DNA of 64,000 nucleotides from Bin5 sp965200615 (GTDB lineage: Bacteria; Chloroflexota; Anaerolineae; Caldilineales; Caldilineaceae), in contig OZ241377.1 in NCBI GenBank assembly GCA_965200615.1, positions 2,728,001 through 2,792,000 of the forward strand. Direction: 5' to 3'. Positions 18,967-29,178 of the stretch are shown piece after piece. How positions within the stretch are numbered: the stretch's first letter is position 1; each line of letters opens with the position of its first letter. Below the pieces are notes generated by a model that was given only the letters and a program-made list of their open reading frames with translations, did not search any database and was not told where the DNA came from. The position numbers were made by a program, and so were the translations under genes.

Positions 18967-20595
18967 TTATGGTTCCATGCTTTCTGTTGGTTCGCGGTGG
19001 AATACGATCGTGTTGGTGCCCAATGCCATCAACGCCCCGCTGACGGCCGTTTCCAGCACTGCAGTCTGCACCCCCGTGACATCCACCAGGCCTGTTTCCT
19101 TAGCATTGACAAGCTGCTTCCTGACAACATCATAAGCGTGGGCCGGCCCGGCCTCTTCCAGCCGGATGGCCGCAACCGAAGGAGATTCAATACCCGCGTT
19201 CCGGACGATCTGCAGGAATGGCGCGTTCAGAGAGTCGTACAGCACCTTGACGCCAACGTTTTCCTCCCCATCCATCTCGAGCTTGTCCAGCGCTTTGCGC
19301 GCGTGGACGAACGCCGCGCCGCCTCCCGGTACAACCCCGGTCCTGTGAGCCTGTGAAGCGGCAGTGAGCGCCCGCTCCGAAAGCGCCGATACAATATCCC
19401 GCTCATGCTTGAGGTTGGTTCCAACCTTCAGAACGCCCATGCCGCCCGTGAGCGCAGCGATGCGGTTGATGATGTCGTCGCGTTCATCATCATCAACCCG
19501 CATGCCCTCAAGCCTGGCCCGAAGCTGATCGACCGTCTCCTGCATCTCGGCAATGCGGCTCTGGTACGGCTGCAGCTGCATCATCTTGCGGTCAACCTGC
19601 ACCCGCATCGCTTCGCCCAGATCGGCCTCTTTGGCATTGGCCGCATAGGCGTAGTAGTTGCGGCCGAGGATATTGGCTCCCGTCAGCGTCGTCAGGTCCT
19701 GGAAAGCCATCCGTCGCGGGTCGCCGATCTCCTTCATCTGGATGCCGAGAATCGAAATCTTCTTCTTCTCCTCGGTCTGGTTGCGCACCATCACATGGAG
19801 CGCCTCCTCCTTGATATGGGAGGCAATAATGACAAGAGATTTCTTCCCCATCTTCATCGCCGCCTCGATAAGCGCAACCGTCTCGCCCGCCTCCGAAAGC
19901 GTGTCATCGACCAGGGCAATTGTGGAATCACCGTAAATGGCCCATTTGCGAATCGGGTCAGTGTAAAGGTGGAAACTGGCGATCTCGGCCTTATAATTGG
20001 CGCCGGCATGATACTCACGCGCCAGAAAAGGAGCCACAAACTTCTCCACCGAGACGCGCGCGTCCGGTCCCAGCAGGTAGCTCAGTTCGCCGATCGTCGC
20101 AGCCAGGTCCCGGTCCTTGACAACGGTCAGGGCCACCACCGCGAGGTCGTCTTCGGTTTCGACCGGCGCGGCCATTTCAGTCAATTTCTGGCATACGGCC
20201 GCTGTGGCCGCTTGCAGACCGATCTCCAGCTCCCGGTATCCGATACCGGCCGTCATCATCTTCAAAGCCTGGTGGTAGATCTCCCGCGTCAGGAGGGCCG
20301 TGGCCGTTCCGCCGTCCCCAACTTTTCCCGCGATCCGCCAAACGATGTGACGCATCAACATCGCGCCGACATCCACTTTCGGGTCTCCCAGGCTGAGGAT
20401 ACGGCGGACTGCAGTCGCCGCGTCGTCCAGCAGCTCCGGCCCGCGCGTGCCGTCCCGCTCATGCACCACATGCCCGCCGATCGGGCCGAGGGTCGGCGCC
20501 AGCAGATCGGCGATGCTGTTGATGCCGTTGCTCAGACTCTCGTGGGTCTCTTCCGGGCCGGCGACCGCGGCCCTGTAGTTTTTGATGCGTTCCAA
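18967..20595 (-). CDS. Divergent GroEL/Cpn60-family chaperonin paralogue
   Basis: A 542-residue group I chaperonin-like protein, the normal GroEL length. LLAPTLGPIGGHVV, VGDGGTATALLT (Asp94, the metal-site Asp) and HRTGVVPGGGAAF match GroEL landmarks. The catalytic Asp398 of E. coli GroEL falls at Arg408 (SERAL versus VEDAL), counted back from the GGG loop without gaps. An ATP-hydrolysing cycle is therefore doubtful. The central region has a predicted coiled coil (about 345-375). Translation starts at TTG 20595 after GAGG. No groES is nearby, and the next gene is a beta-propeller. It is unlikely to be the housekeeping chaperonin. Confidence 0.8.
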   Translation of the reverse strand: MERIKNYRAAVAGPEETHESLSNGINSIADLLAPTLGPIGGHVVHERDGTRGPELLDDAATAVRRILSLGDPKVDVGAMLMRHIVWRIAGKVGDGGTATALLTREIYHQALKMMTAGIGYRELEIGLQAATAAVCQKLTEMAAPVETEDDLAVVALTVVKDRDLAATIGELSYLLGPDARVSVEKFVAPFLAREYHAGANYKAEIASFHLYTDPIRKWAIYGDSTIALVDDTLSEAGETVALIEAAMKMGKKSLVIIASHIKEEALHVMVRNQTEEKKKISILGIQMKEIGDPRRMAFQDLTTLTGANILGRNYYAYAANAKEADLGEAMRVQVDRKMMQLQPYQSRIAEMQETVDQLRARLEGMRVDDDERDDIINRIAALTGGMGVLKVGTNLKHERDIVSALSERALTAASQAHRTGVVPGGGAAFVHARKALDKLEMDGEENVGVKVLYDSLNAPFLQIVRNAGIESPSVAAIRLEEAGPAHAYDVVRKQLVNAKETGLVDVTGVQTAVLETAVSGALMALGTNTIVFHREPTESMEP

Positions 20596-20673
20596 CTTTA
20601 CACCTCGATTATCTTCCGTGTGCTCTGGCTTTTCGTCCGGACTGTCCCTTTTTCAAGTCCGTCGCATTCAGGA

Positions 20674-21852
20674 TTATGACCACAAATGGGCATATTTCAG
20701 CCCGCTGCCGGTGTTGAACAGGACCACAGTCTCGTCTCTCTGCAGCCAGCCCGACTCCAGCAGCCGTTTCTGACCGGCCAGCGTAGCCGCGCCCTCCGGG
20801 GCCGGGAAAACGCCCGTATGCCGCCCCATCTGCCTGGCGCTGCACAGCATCTCTTCGTCGTTGACCGCAAGGGCGGCGCCGCCGCTTTCCCGCACCGCCT
20901 CGAGAATCAAGAAGTCTCCCACCGCCGCAGGGACGCGCAGGCCGTCTGCAACCGTCTTCGCGCCTTCCCAGGCGTCGGCAAACTCATCCCCCTGCTCAAA
21001 TGCCCGCACCATCGGCGCGCAGCCAGTGCTCTGGACGCTGACCATGCGCGGCCGTTCGCTTCCGACCAGGCCCAACTCCTCCATCTCGTCGAACGCCTTC
21101 CACATGCCCACCAACCCCGTTCCGCCGCCGGTCGGGTAAATCATGACATCGGGCATACGCCAGTCCAACTGCTCGACGACCTCATAGCCCATCGTCTTTT
21201 TTCCCTCAATCCGGTAGGGCTCCTTGAGCGTACTGACGTCAAACCAGCCGCACTCTTCGACCTTCTCCCGCACTCGCGCCCCGCAGTCGGTGATCAGGCC
21301 GTCAACCAGCGTTACCTCCGCCCCCAGATTGCTACACTCGACGCGAAAGGCCGCCGGCACATCCTCCGGCATATAAACATGGGCGGGCATCCCCGCCTTC
21401 GCGGCATATGCGCTCATCGCGCCCGCCGCGTTGCCCGCGCTCGGAATCGCCAGCTCCATCGCGCCCAGCTCGAAGGCCCGACCCACCGCCATCACCAGCC
21501 CTCGCGCCTTGAAGCTGCCGGTCGGGTTGAGCGACTCATCTTTGATCAGCGTTTCGGGGCAGCCAATATCATCGCCAAGCGCACGCGCGCAGACCAGGGG
21601 CGTCCATCCCTCCCCCAGCTTGAGCTGGGCCGCCCGCGTGCGCACCGGAAGCACCTCCTCATACCGCCAAAGCGATGGTTCACGCCCCTGCAAAGATTCG
21701 CGCGTCAGCGTCTTCGCCGCCTGTGCAAGATCGTAACGCGCCAGCAAAGGTTTTTCGCAGGCCGGGCACAGATTCATCAACTGTTCTGCGTCGTATGCCT
21801 CACCACACCGGCTGCACGAAAGATGTGTGAGTGTAGAACAGGTGGCTGTCAT
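20674..21852 (-). CDS. thrC: Threonine synthase
   Basis: A 392-residue PLP enzyme converting O-phosphohomoserine to threonine. An N-terminal zinc ribbon (C13, C16, C29, C32) is followed by WTPLVCARALGDD, the Schiff-base lysine K115 in NPTGSFKARG, the PLP-phosphate loop YPTGGGTGLVG and FNTGSGLKY near the C-terminus. These fit threonine synthase of the archaeal/Chloroflexi type better than threonine dehydratase or cysteate synthase. It is transcribed in the same direction as the chaperonin-like gene but separated by 78 bases, so co-transcription is uncertain. Confidence 0.88.
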   Translation of the reverse strand: MTATCSTLTHLSCSRCGEAYDAEQLMNLCPACEKPLLARYDLAQAAKTLTRESLQGREPSLWRYEEVLPVRTRAAQLKLGEGWTPLVCARALGDDIGCPETLIKDESLNPTGSFKARGLVMAVGRAFELGAMELAIPSAGNAAGAMSAYAAKAGMPAHVYMPEDVPAAFRVECSNLGAEVTLVDGLITDCGARVREKVEECGWFDVSTLKEPYRIEGKKTMGYEVVEQLDWRMPDVMIYPTGGGTGLVGMWKAFDEMEELGLVGSERPRMVSVQSTGCAPMVRAFEQGDEFADAWEGAKTVADGLRVPAAVGDFLILEAVRESGGAALAVNDEEMLCSARQMGRHTGVFPAPEGAATLAGQKRLLESGWLQRDETVVLFNTGSGLKYAHLWS

Positions 21853-22262
21853 TCTTTATTTCCGGTAGGTGGATGCCGTTCGACACTAGCAAGAAGAATA
21901 CCGCGCGCTGTCATTTATCGACATATGGAAAGAGGCAGCGGCACTGGGGAGCCAACTGCCTGCACAATTGTACTTCTCTTCCAACAAGGAAGCAAAAAAT
22001 TGCCGCGCATATTTCGCCTTGTTCCTACTCCCACTGCAACCGCCCGCACAGTGCGGACAACTGGAATTGTTCTGGTCACCAGACAGTGTCTCCCCCCTCC
22101 TTGTTTCAAACCTCTGACCACCGACCACTGCCAAAGAGACGATCAGACTTGACATCTGGTTCACAGCCAGTAGTATTCTCCCTTAACTGCTCCCGCTTCC
22201 CTGACCCTTTCCTTGCCGCAACTTTCTCCGCGGACCGACGTATCTACAAGAGAGGCAATGCG
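21853..22262 (+). promoter_or_regulatory. Divergent intergenic region with promoter for the ABC exporter
   Basis: No conserved gene is seen in this 410-base gap; open frames through it lack recognisable features. A TTGACA at 22149-22154 with TAGTAT 16 bases later (22171-22176) is the best plus-strand promoter, placing the start about 80 bases before the exporter ATPase gene. Confidence 0.4.
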
Positions 22263-23267
<1,005 letters not shown>

Positions 23268-23346
23268 ATTCGCCCGCCAGAGGCTGCCCGCCGCCGCGAC
23301 GCCCGAGACCATCGCCCACCTTCCCCACCGAAGACAGCCTTGAAAG

Positions 23347-24894
23347 ATGCGAAAGATTCTCGCTGTTGCCTTCAAAGAGTTGTACGTAACCTTTCGCGAT
23401 CGCAACCTGATCCTTCTCATGTTCGCTACGCCGCTCGTGCTGTCCACCATCATCGGCATGGCTTTTGGCGGCAGCGGCGCCTCCGAACTGCCCGACTTCG
23501 CCGACATCGCAGTAGCCGTTGTCAATCTGGATGAAGGTGTCGACCTGCAGGAGACGATCAATCTACCGGATCAGTTTCCCAACCTGGATGCGCTTCCCAC
23601 AGATCCTGCCGCTCTTTTCCCTTCCTTGCCGGATGGCGCCGCGCTCAACTTCGGCGATCAACTGACCGCCATCCTGCTTTCGCAACCGGTCGAAGGCGCC
23701 GGCACAACTGCGGCTGCAGGATTCGATCTGACTGAGATGGGATGCAGCCTGCTTGACGAATCTGAGAGTGCCGCAGCCGCCCCGCTTGGGTCCTTGGACG
23801 ATCTGCTGGACGCAACTGCGATGGACAGTGCGGACCAGGCGCGCGCCGCCGTCGACAGCGGAGAATTCGCCGCCGCGGTCATCATCCCGCCAGGCTTCAG
23901 CAGCCAAGTGATGCCCCAATTTGCTTTCGACGCAGATTTCATACCCCGGGCCCAGGTTCCTGGTGAAGACGGAGCTGTCGAGGTGTACGCCAGCAGTGGC
24001 CGGCCGATCTCTGCCAGTATCGTCCACGGCATCGTTGTGGGGATCGTCAATCAGTTTGTGCGCGTTGGCGTCGCGCTTGGAGCGACTCTGGAAACATCCG
24101 TGGAAACCCTGGTAGAAGCTGTCGGCCAGGGAGAAATCGACCTTAGCGCAATTGACCTGTCCGCCGTCTCAACCGACCTGCAAAACCTGGATGCGGCCGC
24201 AATCGAACCCCTCGGATGCCTGATCACGCCCGGCGCCAACAACATCAGCGCCGCCCAACAGCCGCTGGAGGCCATCCAGGAAGCGCCTCCCTTTGCCCGC
24301 ATCATCGTCCCTGCAGGCGCATCGCAGGCCGTCTTTTTCGCCCTCTTCACCGGCGTCTTCGGCATCCAGTCCATCTACCAGGAGCGGAGAAACTGGACCC
24401 TCCAACGCATGATCGTCTCGCCCACTCCCCGCATTTTCCTGCTGGCAGGCAAACTGCTGGGAAACCTTGTCATCGTCTTCCTGCAGATCTTGATTCTCCT
24501 GGCCGCGCTTACCCTGGTCGCCTCCCTCGTCATCGGCCAGCCAACTCTTATCTGGGGCGCCAACATTGCAGCGGTCCTCGTTGTGACCCTGGCGCTGGCA
24601 CTCTGCGTGACGGGCCTCGGCGTCTTTCTCGTCGGTCTGGCCAAGACGCCTGAACAGGTGAACCTCTTCGGACCTATGATAAACATTGCTCTGGCCGTAT
24701 TGGGAGGCGCCTTCGGCTTCGCTCTGCCCGACCAGGCCGCCAGATTCTCGCTCATCTACTGGGGCGTGGACGCATTCACGCAACTGGCCAATGCCCAGAC
24801 CGACGTCGCACTCAACCTGATTGTGCTCTTTGGTCAGGGCATACTGCTCTTCCTGCTGGGAACGTGGCTCTTCAAGCGCCGCATAGACCTGTGA
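23347..24894 (+). CDS. ABC-2 type exporter permease, first subunit
   Basis: A 515-residue membrane protein with the ABC-2/YhgE architecture. One helix near the N-terminus (residues 20-45, beginning LILLMFATPLVL) is followed by a large extracytoplasmic domain of about 280 residues and five or six helices at the C-terminus (FFALFTGVFGIQSIYQERRN onward). The conserved cytoplasmic ERRNWTLQRM segment before the third helix couples to the ATPase. It lies 79 bases after the ATPase gene and 63 before a second permease, suggesting a heterodimeric exporter. Confidence 0.85.
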   Translation: MRKILAVAFKELYVTFRDRNLILLMFATPLVLSTIIGMAFGGSGASELPDFADIAVAVVNLDEGVDLQETINLPDQFPNLDALPTDPAALFPSLPDGAALNFGDQLTAILLSQPVEGAGTTAAAGFDLTEMGCSLLDESESAAAAPLGSLDDLLDATAMDSADQARAAVDSGEFAAAVIIPPGFSSQVMPQFAFDADFIPRAQVPGEDGAVEVYASSGRPISASIVHGIVVGIVNQFVRVGVALGATLETSVETLVEAVGQGEIDLSAIDLSAVSTDLQNLDAAAIEPLGCLITPGANNISAAQQPLEAIQEAPPFARIIVPAGASQAVFFALFTGVFGIQSIYQERRNWTLQRMIVSPTPRIFLLAGKLLGNLVIVFLQILILLAALTLVASLVIGQPTLIWGANIAAVLVVTLALALCVTGLGVFLVGLAKTPEQVNLFGPMINIALAVLGGAFGFALPDQAARFSLIYWGVDAFTQLANAQTDVALNLIVLFGQGILLFLLGTWLFKRRIDL

Positions 24895-24957
24895 CCTCCT
24901 GCACGACACACGACTGACGCGAACCAGGCAAATCAACGCTTCAAGCAACCACTGGCA

Positions 24958-26229
24958 ATGCGATCAATCCTGACCATTATCCTCAACGATCTGAGAATCT
25001 TTTTCTCGCAACGCGGCAACCTCCCCGGCCTGCTCGTCATCCCCGTGCTCCTCACGCTTGTAGTCGGTTGGAGCATCGGCCAGATCGGCAGCGGCGGTCC
25101 GACCCGGCTGCGGGTAGACCTGATCGATCTTGACCAGAGCGGCATGTCCGCCCAGATGATCGAGGACCTCCGCGCCGCGAACGACGTCCTCGTACTGTGC
25201 CCGCTCGACAACGACGCCGAAGACTTCTGCAGGCTGGGCGACGAACCTTTACAGCTGGAGCGCGCCATCGAACGCGCACGTGCGGGCCGGACCAGCGCTC
25301 TGATCGTCATACCTGACGGCTACGCCGCCGCCTTGGAGAGCTTCGAAAGAGTCGCCGTCGACTACTATTCCTTGTCCGATCCACTGCAGCCGGGTCCCGT
25401 TCTGCAAAGCCTCAACGCGGTCCTCCAGCGCGCCAGTACTGCCTCCATGATACCCGGTGTGGCCGGCGCCCTGCTGGATAACCTGATCTCAGCCGCACAA
25501 CTCCCTCCCATTGAAGGATCGACGCGCGACGACTTCCTGCGCGCCCTCTATTTGCGCTCGCAACAGCTGTTGACAGACCGACCGTCCCCGGTCAGCTTCC
25601 GCGTAGCCGATTCAGACGGCGGCAGCAGCAGCGTCATCGATAACGGCTTCAACCAGTCTGCACCGGGCATGGGGTCCTTGTGCGTCATGTTGACCGTGCT
25701 GGGAGGCATGGCCGTCCTTCTGCGCGAGCGCAGCCAGTGGACGCTTCAGCGACTGATAGCCCTGCCTCTCTCCCGTGCACAGATTCTCGGCGCCAAGATA
25801 GGCGTCTATTTCACCCTCGGCATGATTCAGTACACCATCGTTTTCGCTGTCGGCGCCGCTGTCGGCATGGAATTCGGCAGCAGTCCTATTGCGTTTTTCG
25901 CAGTGATGGCCGCCTTCGTCCTCTGCATCACCGCCCTCACCTTTGCCCTTGCCCCCTGGATCAAGAGCGAAGGCCAGGCCAGTGGTCTTGTCATCCTACT
26001 GTCGCTGTCGCTCGCCCCCCTGGGCGGGGCCTGGTGGCCGCTCGAAATCGTGCCCGAATTCATGCAGACCCTCGGCCACCTCTCCCCCGTCGCCTGGGCC
26101 ATGGACGCTTTCCACGACCTCATCTTGTACAACGGCAGCTTCCCCGACGTGCTCCCCGAGATTGCTGTCCTTCTGGCCGCCGCGGCCGTACTGTTCATCT
26201 TCGGCATTCGCAGCTTCAAGTACGAGTGA
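24958..26229 (+). CDS. ABC-2 type exporter permease, second subunit
   Basis: A 423-residue permease with the same layout as its neighbour: an N-terminal helix (LLVIPVLLTLVVGWSIG), an external domain of about 200 residues and a six-helix C-terminal block containing LRERSQWTLQRL. ABC-2 exporters with two dissimilar permeases and one ATPase move lipids, polysaccharide precursors or drugs. Its last codons (TACGAGTGA) overlap the start region of the decayed antitoxin gene, as if a toxin-antitoxin unit landed immediately behind it. Confidence 0.85.
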   Translation: MRSILTIILNDLRIFFSQRGNLPGLLVIPVLLTLVVGWSIGQIGSGGPTRLRVDLIDLDQSGMSAQMIEDLRAANDVLVLCPLDNDAEDFCRLGDEPLQLERAIERARAGRTSALIVIPDGYAAALESFERVAVDYYSLSDPLQPGPVLQSLNAVLQRASTASMIPGVAGALLDNLISAAQLPPIEGSTRDDFLRALYLRSQQLLTDRPSPVSFRVADSDGGSSSVIDNGFNQSAPGMGSLCVMLTVLGGMAVLLRERSQWTLQRLIALPLSRAQILGAKIGVYFTLGMIQYTIVFAVGAAVGMEFGSSPIAFFAVMAAFVLCITALTFALAPWIKSEGQASGLVILLSLSLAPLGGAWWPLEIVPEFMQTLGHLSPVAWAMDAFHDLILYNGSFPDVLPEIAVLLAAAAVLFIFGIRSFKYE

Positions 26230-26572
26230 CAATCCGAGAATCATCGCAATATTAGAGAGAATCAGAGAATTAATTCCAGATATAACAGCAGCAGAGAAAG
26301 CTGAATTGCTCCAGTGGATTGTTCGGGACATAAGTGGTGCCTTTCCTGGCACCGAAAGCAGGCCTGGTGTATTGGGGGGTGATCCATGTATTGTGCGCAC
26401 GCGTATCCCCGTTTGGCTCTTGGCGCAAGCCAGAATCCTTGGCAGTAGTGAAGCGGATATTCTCAGGGCTTATCCAACGCTTCGTGCCGAGGACTTGACC
26501 AATGCCTGGGCATACTATCGAGCCCATAGAGATGAAATCGAACAGCAGATCAAAGAAAACGAGGCGGCATAG
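26222..26572 (+). pseudogene. DUF433 antitoxin gene without a recognisable start codon
   Basis: The frame reads SDNPRIIAILERIRELIPD, then ITAAEKAELLQWIVRDISGA and the DUF433 core RPGVLGGDPCIVRTRIPVWLL, ending with EQQIKENEAA. This is a complete DUF433 antitoxin of about 115 residues, but no ATG, GTG or TTG occurs in frame before the conserved helix. ACG at 26222 sits where an ATG would be expected and may be a mutated or non-canonical start. TTG at 26306 would remove the N-terminal helix. The DUF5615 toxin frame begins three bases downstream, a standard arrangement for this toxin-antitoxin type. Confidence 0.6.
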
Positions 26573-26574
26573 GA

Positions 26575-26916
26575 GTGGCCCGCCTGTACGCCGACGAAGA
26601 CTTTCCATTTCCCGTCGTTGTAGGACTGCGATCATTGGGGCATGACGTCTTGACAATCCAAGAAGATGGCAAGGCAAATCGCGGCATTCCAGATGAAGAC
26701 GTATTGTCAGTTGCGATTACCTATATGTGAGCAGTACTGACCATGAATCATAGGGACTTCGTACGTCTACATATGGAATCGTCAATTCACTCTGAAATTG
26801 TCACTTGTACCTACGATCTGAATTTTGAAAGGCAGGCCAGACGAGTCCATGAGACGATTGAAAAGTACGAAACATTGGAAGGTGAGCTGATTCGAGTAAT
26901 TCGGGGTGCACCGTAA
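26575..26916 (+). pseudogene. DUF5615 PIN-like toxin interrupted by TGA
   Basis: From GTG 26575 the frame reads ARLYADEDFPFPVVVGLRS, LGHDVLTIQEDGKANRGIPD and EDVLSVAITYM, meets TGA at 26728-26730, and continues AVLTMNHRDFVRLH, IVTCTYDLNFERQARRVHE and LIRVIRGAP to TAA. This is the whole DUF5615 domain, a PIN-like presumed RNase with acidic residues in ADEDFP and the HRDF motif. The stop replaces what is usually an Arg codon (CGA to TGA). The toxin is therefore truncated at 51 residues and inactive unless the TGA is an assembly error. Confidence 0.65.
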
Positions 26917-26992
26917 GTCAGGTTGTATGTCCCTTTTGGTGTTTCTTCGGGTTGTCTAACGGATGGTGAAGTTGTCAACTGCCGACACGCCC

Positions 26993-27021
26993 TTGTCAAC
27001 GCTGTAAAAGCGCTCTATCAG
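26993..27021 (+). promoter_or_regulatory. Probable purM promoter
   Basis: TTGTCA (26993-26998) and TATCAG (27016-27021) are 17 bases apart, about 70 bases upstream of the purM ATG. The match is moderate. Confidence 0.35.
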
Positions 27022-27089
27022 TGACACTTTCTCCTACATATTGCTGACCCAACTACCTCAATTTTCGCATTTGGGCGCTTTACTCCACC

Positions 27090-28163
27090 ATGCCTCATCC
27101 CGGCAAAAGTGCTGACCGACCTCAAGACACGCTGGATCCCACCGGCCAACCGTCCAGCCTCTACGCCGCCGCCGGCGTCGATATCGATGCCGGCAACCGA
27201 GCCGTCGATCTGATGAAGTCAGCCGTACGCTCGACATTCACGCCCGACGTACGCGCCGACGTCGGCAACTTCGGCGGACTCTTCGCCCTCACCGACCTGC
27301 CCTCCCAGCCCCTGCTCGTCGCCTCCACTGACGGCGTCGGCACCAAAGTCAAGCTCGCCGCCCAGCACGGCCGCTGGCAGAGCATCGGCCACGACATCGT
27401 CAACCACTGCCTCAACGACATCCTCGTACAGGGCGCCCGTCCCCTCTTCTTCCTCGACTACATCGCCGCCGACAAACTCGTGCCCGAAAACGTCGCCGCC
27501 GTCGTCCTCGGTATGGCCGAGGCCTGCCGCGCCGCTGGCTGCGCCCTCCTCGGCGGCGAAACCGCCGAAATGCCCGGCGTCTACACGTCCGGCTCCTGCG
27601 ACGTCGCCGGAACCATCGTCGGCCTTGTCGACCAAGCCGGCCTCCTGCCCCGACTGCACGACATGCAACCGGGCGACCTGCTCTTTGGCCTGCCCAGCAG
27701 CGGCCCCCACACAAACGGCTACTCCCTCATTCGCCGTGTCCTTGAGGGCCGCGACCTGCACCAGCATTTGGAAGAAGGCGTATCTCTGATTGACTCCATC
27801 CTTGATCCTCATCGCTCCTATCTACCCCCTCTCTTGAGACTGGAAGAAGCCGGTATCGCCGTCAAAGGGTTGGCCCACATTACCGGCGGCGGCCTTGAAG
27901 AAAACGTGCCCCGCATCCTGCCGTCCGGGCTGCGTGCACACATCAATCGCCTCAGCTGGGAAGTCCCTCTAATTTTTCGTCGACTGCTCGACTGGAGTGG
28001 GATGGAACTGGAAGAGTCCTACCGGGTATTCAACATGGGGATCGGCATGGTGGCTGTCATCGCCGCCGATCAGGCGAGTCGCGTCATGACGGCACTGCCC
28101 GATGCCATCCCCATCGGCGTTCTGACTGCCAGCAGCCAGTCTGAACCTGATGTTGTCTTCTAG
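27090..28163 (+). CDS. purM: Phosphoribosylformylglycinamidine cyclo-ligase (AIR synthetase)
   Basis: A 357-residue ATP-grasp-independent PurM-family enzyme closing the imidazole ring of AIR in purine synthesis. YAAAGVDIDAGNRAVDLMK, the nucleotide loop STDGVGTKVKLA, the motif LGGETAEMPGVY and HITGGGLEENVPR are diagnostic. No other pur gene is adjacent. The ATG at 27090 lacks a strong ribosome-binding site; later starts would cut the conserved N-terminus. Confidence 0.93.
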   Translation: MPHPGKSADRPQDTLDPTGQPSSLYAAAGVDIDAGNRAVDLMKSAVRSTFTPDVRADVGNFGGLFALTDLPSQPLLVASTDGVGTKVKLAAQHGRWQSIGHDIVNHCLNDILVQGARPLFFLDYIAADKLVPENVAAVVLGMAEACRAAGCALLGGETAEMPGVYTSGSCDVAGTIVGLVDQAGLLPRLHDMQPGDLLFGLPSSGPHTNGYSLIRRVLEGRDLHQHLEEGVSLIDSILDPHRSYLPPLLRLEEAGIAVKGLAHITGGGLEENVPRILPSGLRAHINRLSWEVPLIFRRLLDWSGMELEESYRVFNMGIGMVAVIAADQASRVMTALPDAIPIGVLTASSQSEPDVVF

Positions 28164-28330
28164 GGTTAGCCTGTTGCCTTTTCAACTGAAATCCTGACGC
28201 CTTCATGCCACCGGCGCCAGCACGCCAGCTTCTTATCCCCAGCAATTGGGGCTAACCAGTCTTGTTCGGCGCCGTGAAGGTGTCCAAAAGTTCCCGAATT
28301 CTCGCCCGCGCCCTACCCAAAGGTAACCCC

Positions 28331-29113
28331 ATGACCACCGAGCTCGTCCAACTCTCATACAAGGGCCCCATCGCCACAATCGTCCTCAACCGCGCCGACA
28401 AACTCAACGCCCTCAACGCCGAAATGCTGACCGCCCTCGAAACCTACGCCGACGAACTGGACCGCAACCAGGACGTCCGCGTCGTCCTCCTCGCCGGTAC
28501 CGGTCGAGCCTTCTGCGTCGGCGCCGACATCTACGAATGGAGCGACCTCTCACCCCTCGAAATGGGACGCCGCTGGATCCGCGACGGGCACCGCATCTTC
28601 GCCCGCTACGCCCGCCTCCCTCAGCCTGTCATCGCCGTTCTCAACGGCTACACCTTCGGCGGCGGCCTCGAACTGGCCCTCGCCGCCGACCTGCGCCTCG
28701 CAGCCGAGGGCGTCGAACTCTCTTTCCCAGAAGTAAAGCTGGGGATCATTCCCGGCTGGGCCGGCACGCAGCGCCTGCCGCAACTCGTTGGTCCGAGCCG
28801 CGCCAAATATATGATTTTCAGTGGAGATCGCATATCAGCCGAGCAGGCCGAAAAGTGGGGACTTGTAAACGAAGTAGTGCCTGCAGACCAGCTGGCCGGG
28901 CGAGCGCTCGACCTGGCAAGTTCTATAGCCGCCAACGGCCCCGTCGCCGTCCAGATGACCAAACAGCTAATCGACGCCGCCATCCCCGCCAGCAGCGACA
29001 ACGGTGTCGTCCTTGAAACCCTTGCCGGCAGCCTCGCCGCCTACACCGCCGACGCCCAGGAAGGCGTCTCCGCCTTCCGCCAGCGCCGCCAGCCGCAGTT
29101 CAAGGGGCGTTAA
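28331..29113 (+). CDS. Enoyl-CoA hydratase/isomerase family protein
   Basis: A 260-residue crotonase-fold protein. The oxyanion-hole strands are CVGADIYEW and GYTFGGGLELALAADLR; the second catalytic Glu of hydratases lies in SFPEVKLGIIPGWAGTQRLP. Both catalytic Glu positions appear filled, favouring hydration of 2-enoyl-CoA in beta-oxidation, although family members vary. The ATG at 28331 follows AAAGGT; an upstream extension to 28262 is not conserved. Confidence 0.88.
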   Translation: MTTELVQLSYKGPIATIVLNRADKLNALNAEMLTALETYADELDRNQDVRVVLLAGTGRAFCVGADIYEWSDLSPLEMGRRWIRDGHRIFARYARLPQPVIAVLNGYTFGGGLELALAADLRLAAEGVELSFPEVKLGIIPGWAGTQRLPQLVGPSRAKYMIFSGDRISAEQAEKWGLVNEVVPADQLAGRALDLASSIAANGPVAVQMTKQLIDAAIPASSDNGVVLETLAGSLAAYTADAQEGVSAFRQRRQPQFKGR

Positions 29114-29178
29114 TCGGGAAGGTAAGCCTGGCGCCCGGGGAAACAGAAGCGGCGCCCCAACCATGTCAATCCTGCATG

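Noticed and set aside
19405..20679. 424-residue plus-strand frame
   Set aside because: Antisense shadow of the GroEL paralogue; no recognisable motifs.
20686..22152. 488-residue plus-strand frame over thrC
   Set aside because: Arg/His-rich shadow of thrC and the intergenic region, with no conserved features.
26728..26730. Selenocysteine or reassigned TGA in the toxin
   Set aside because: The position corresponds to Arg, not Cys/Sec; no SECIS-like context was seen, and TGA ends many intact genes in this window.
29101..29178. Terminator between the hydratase and K+ channel genes
   Set aside because: GGCGCC repeats can pair, but there is no T-run on either side and the loop is irregular.
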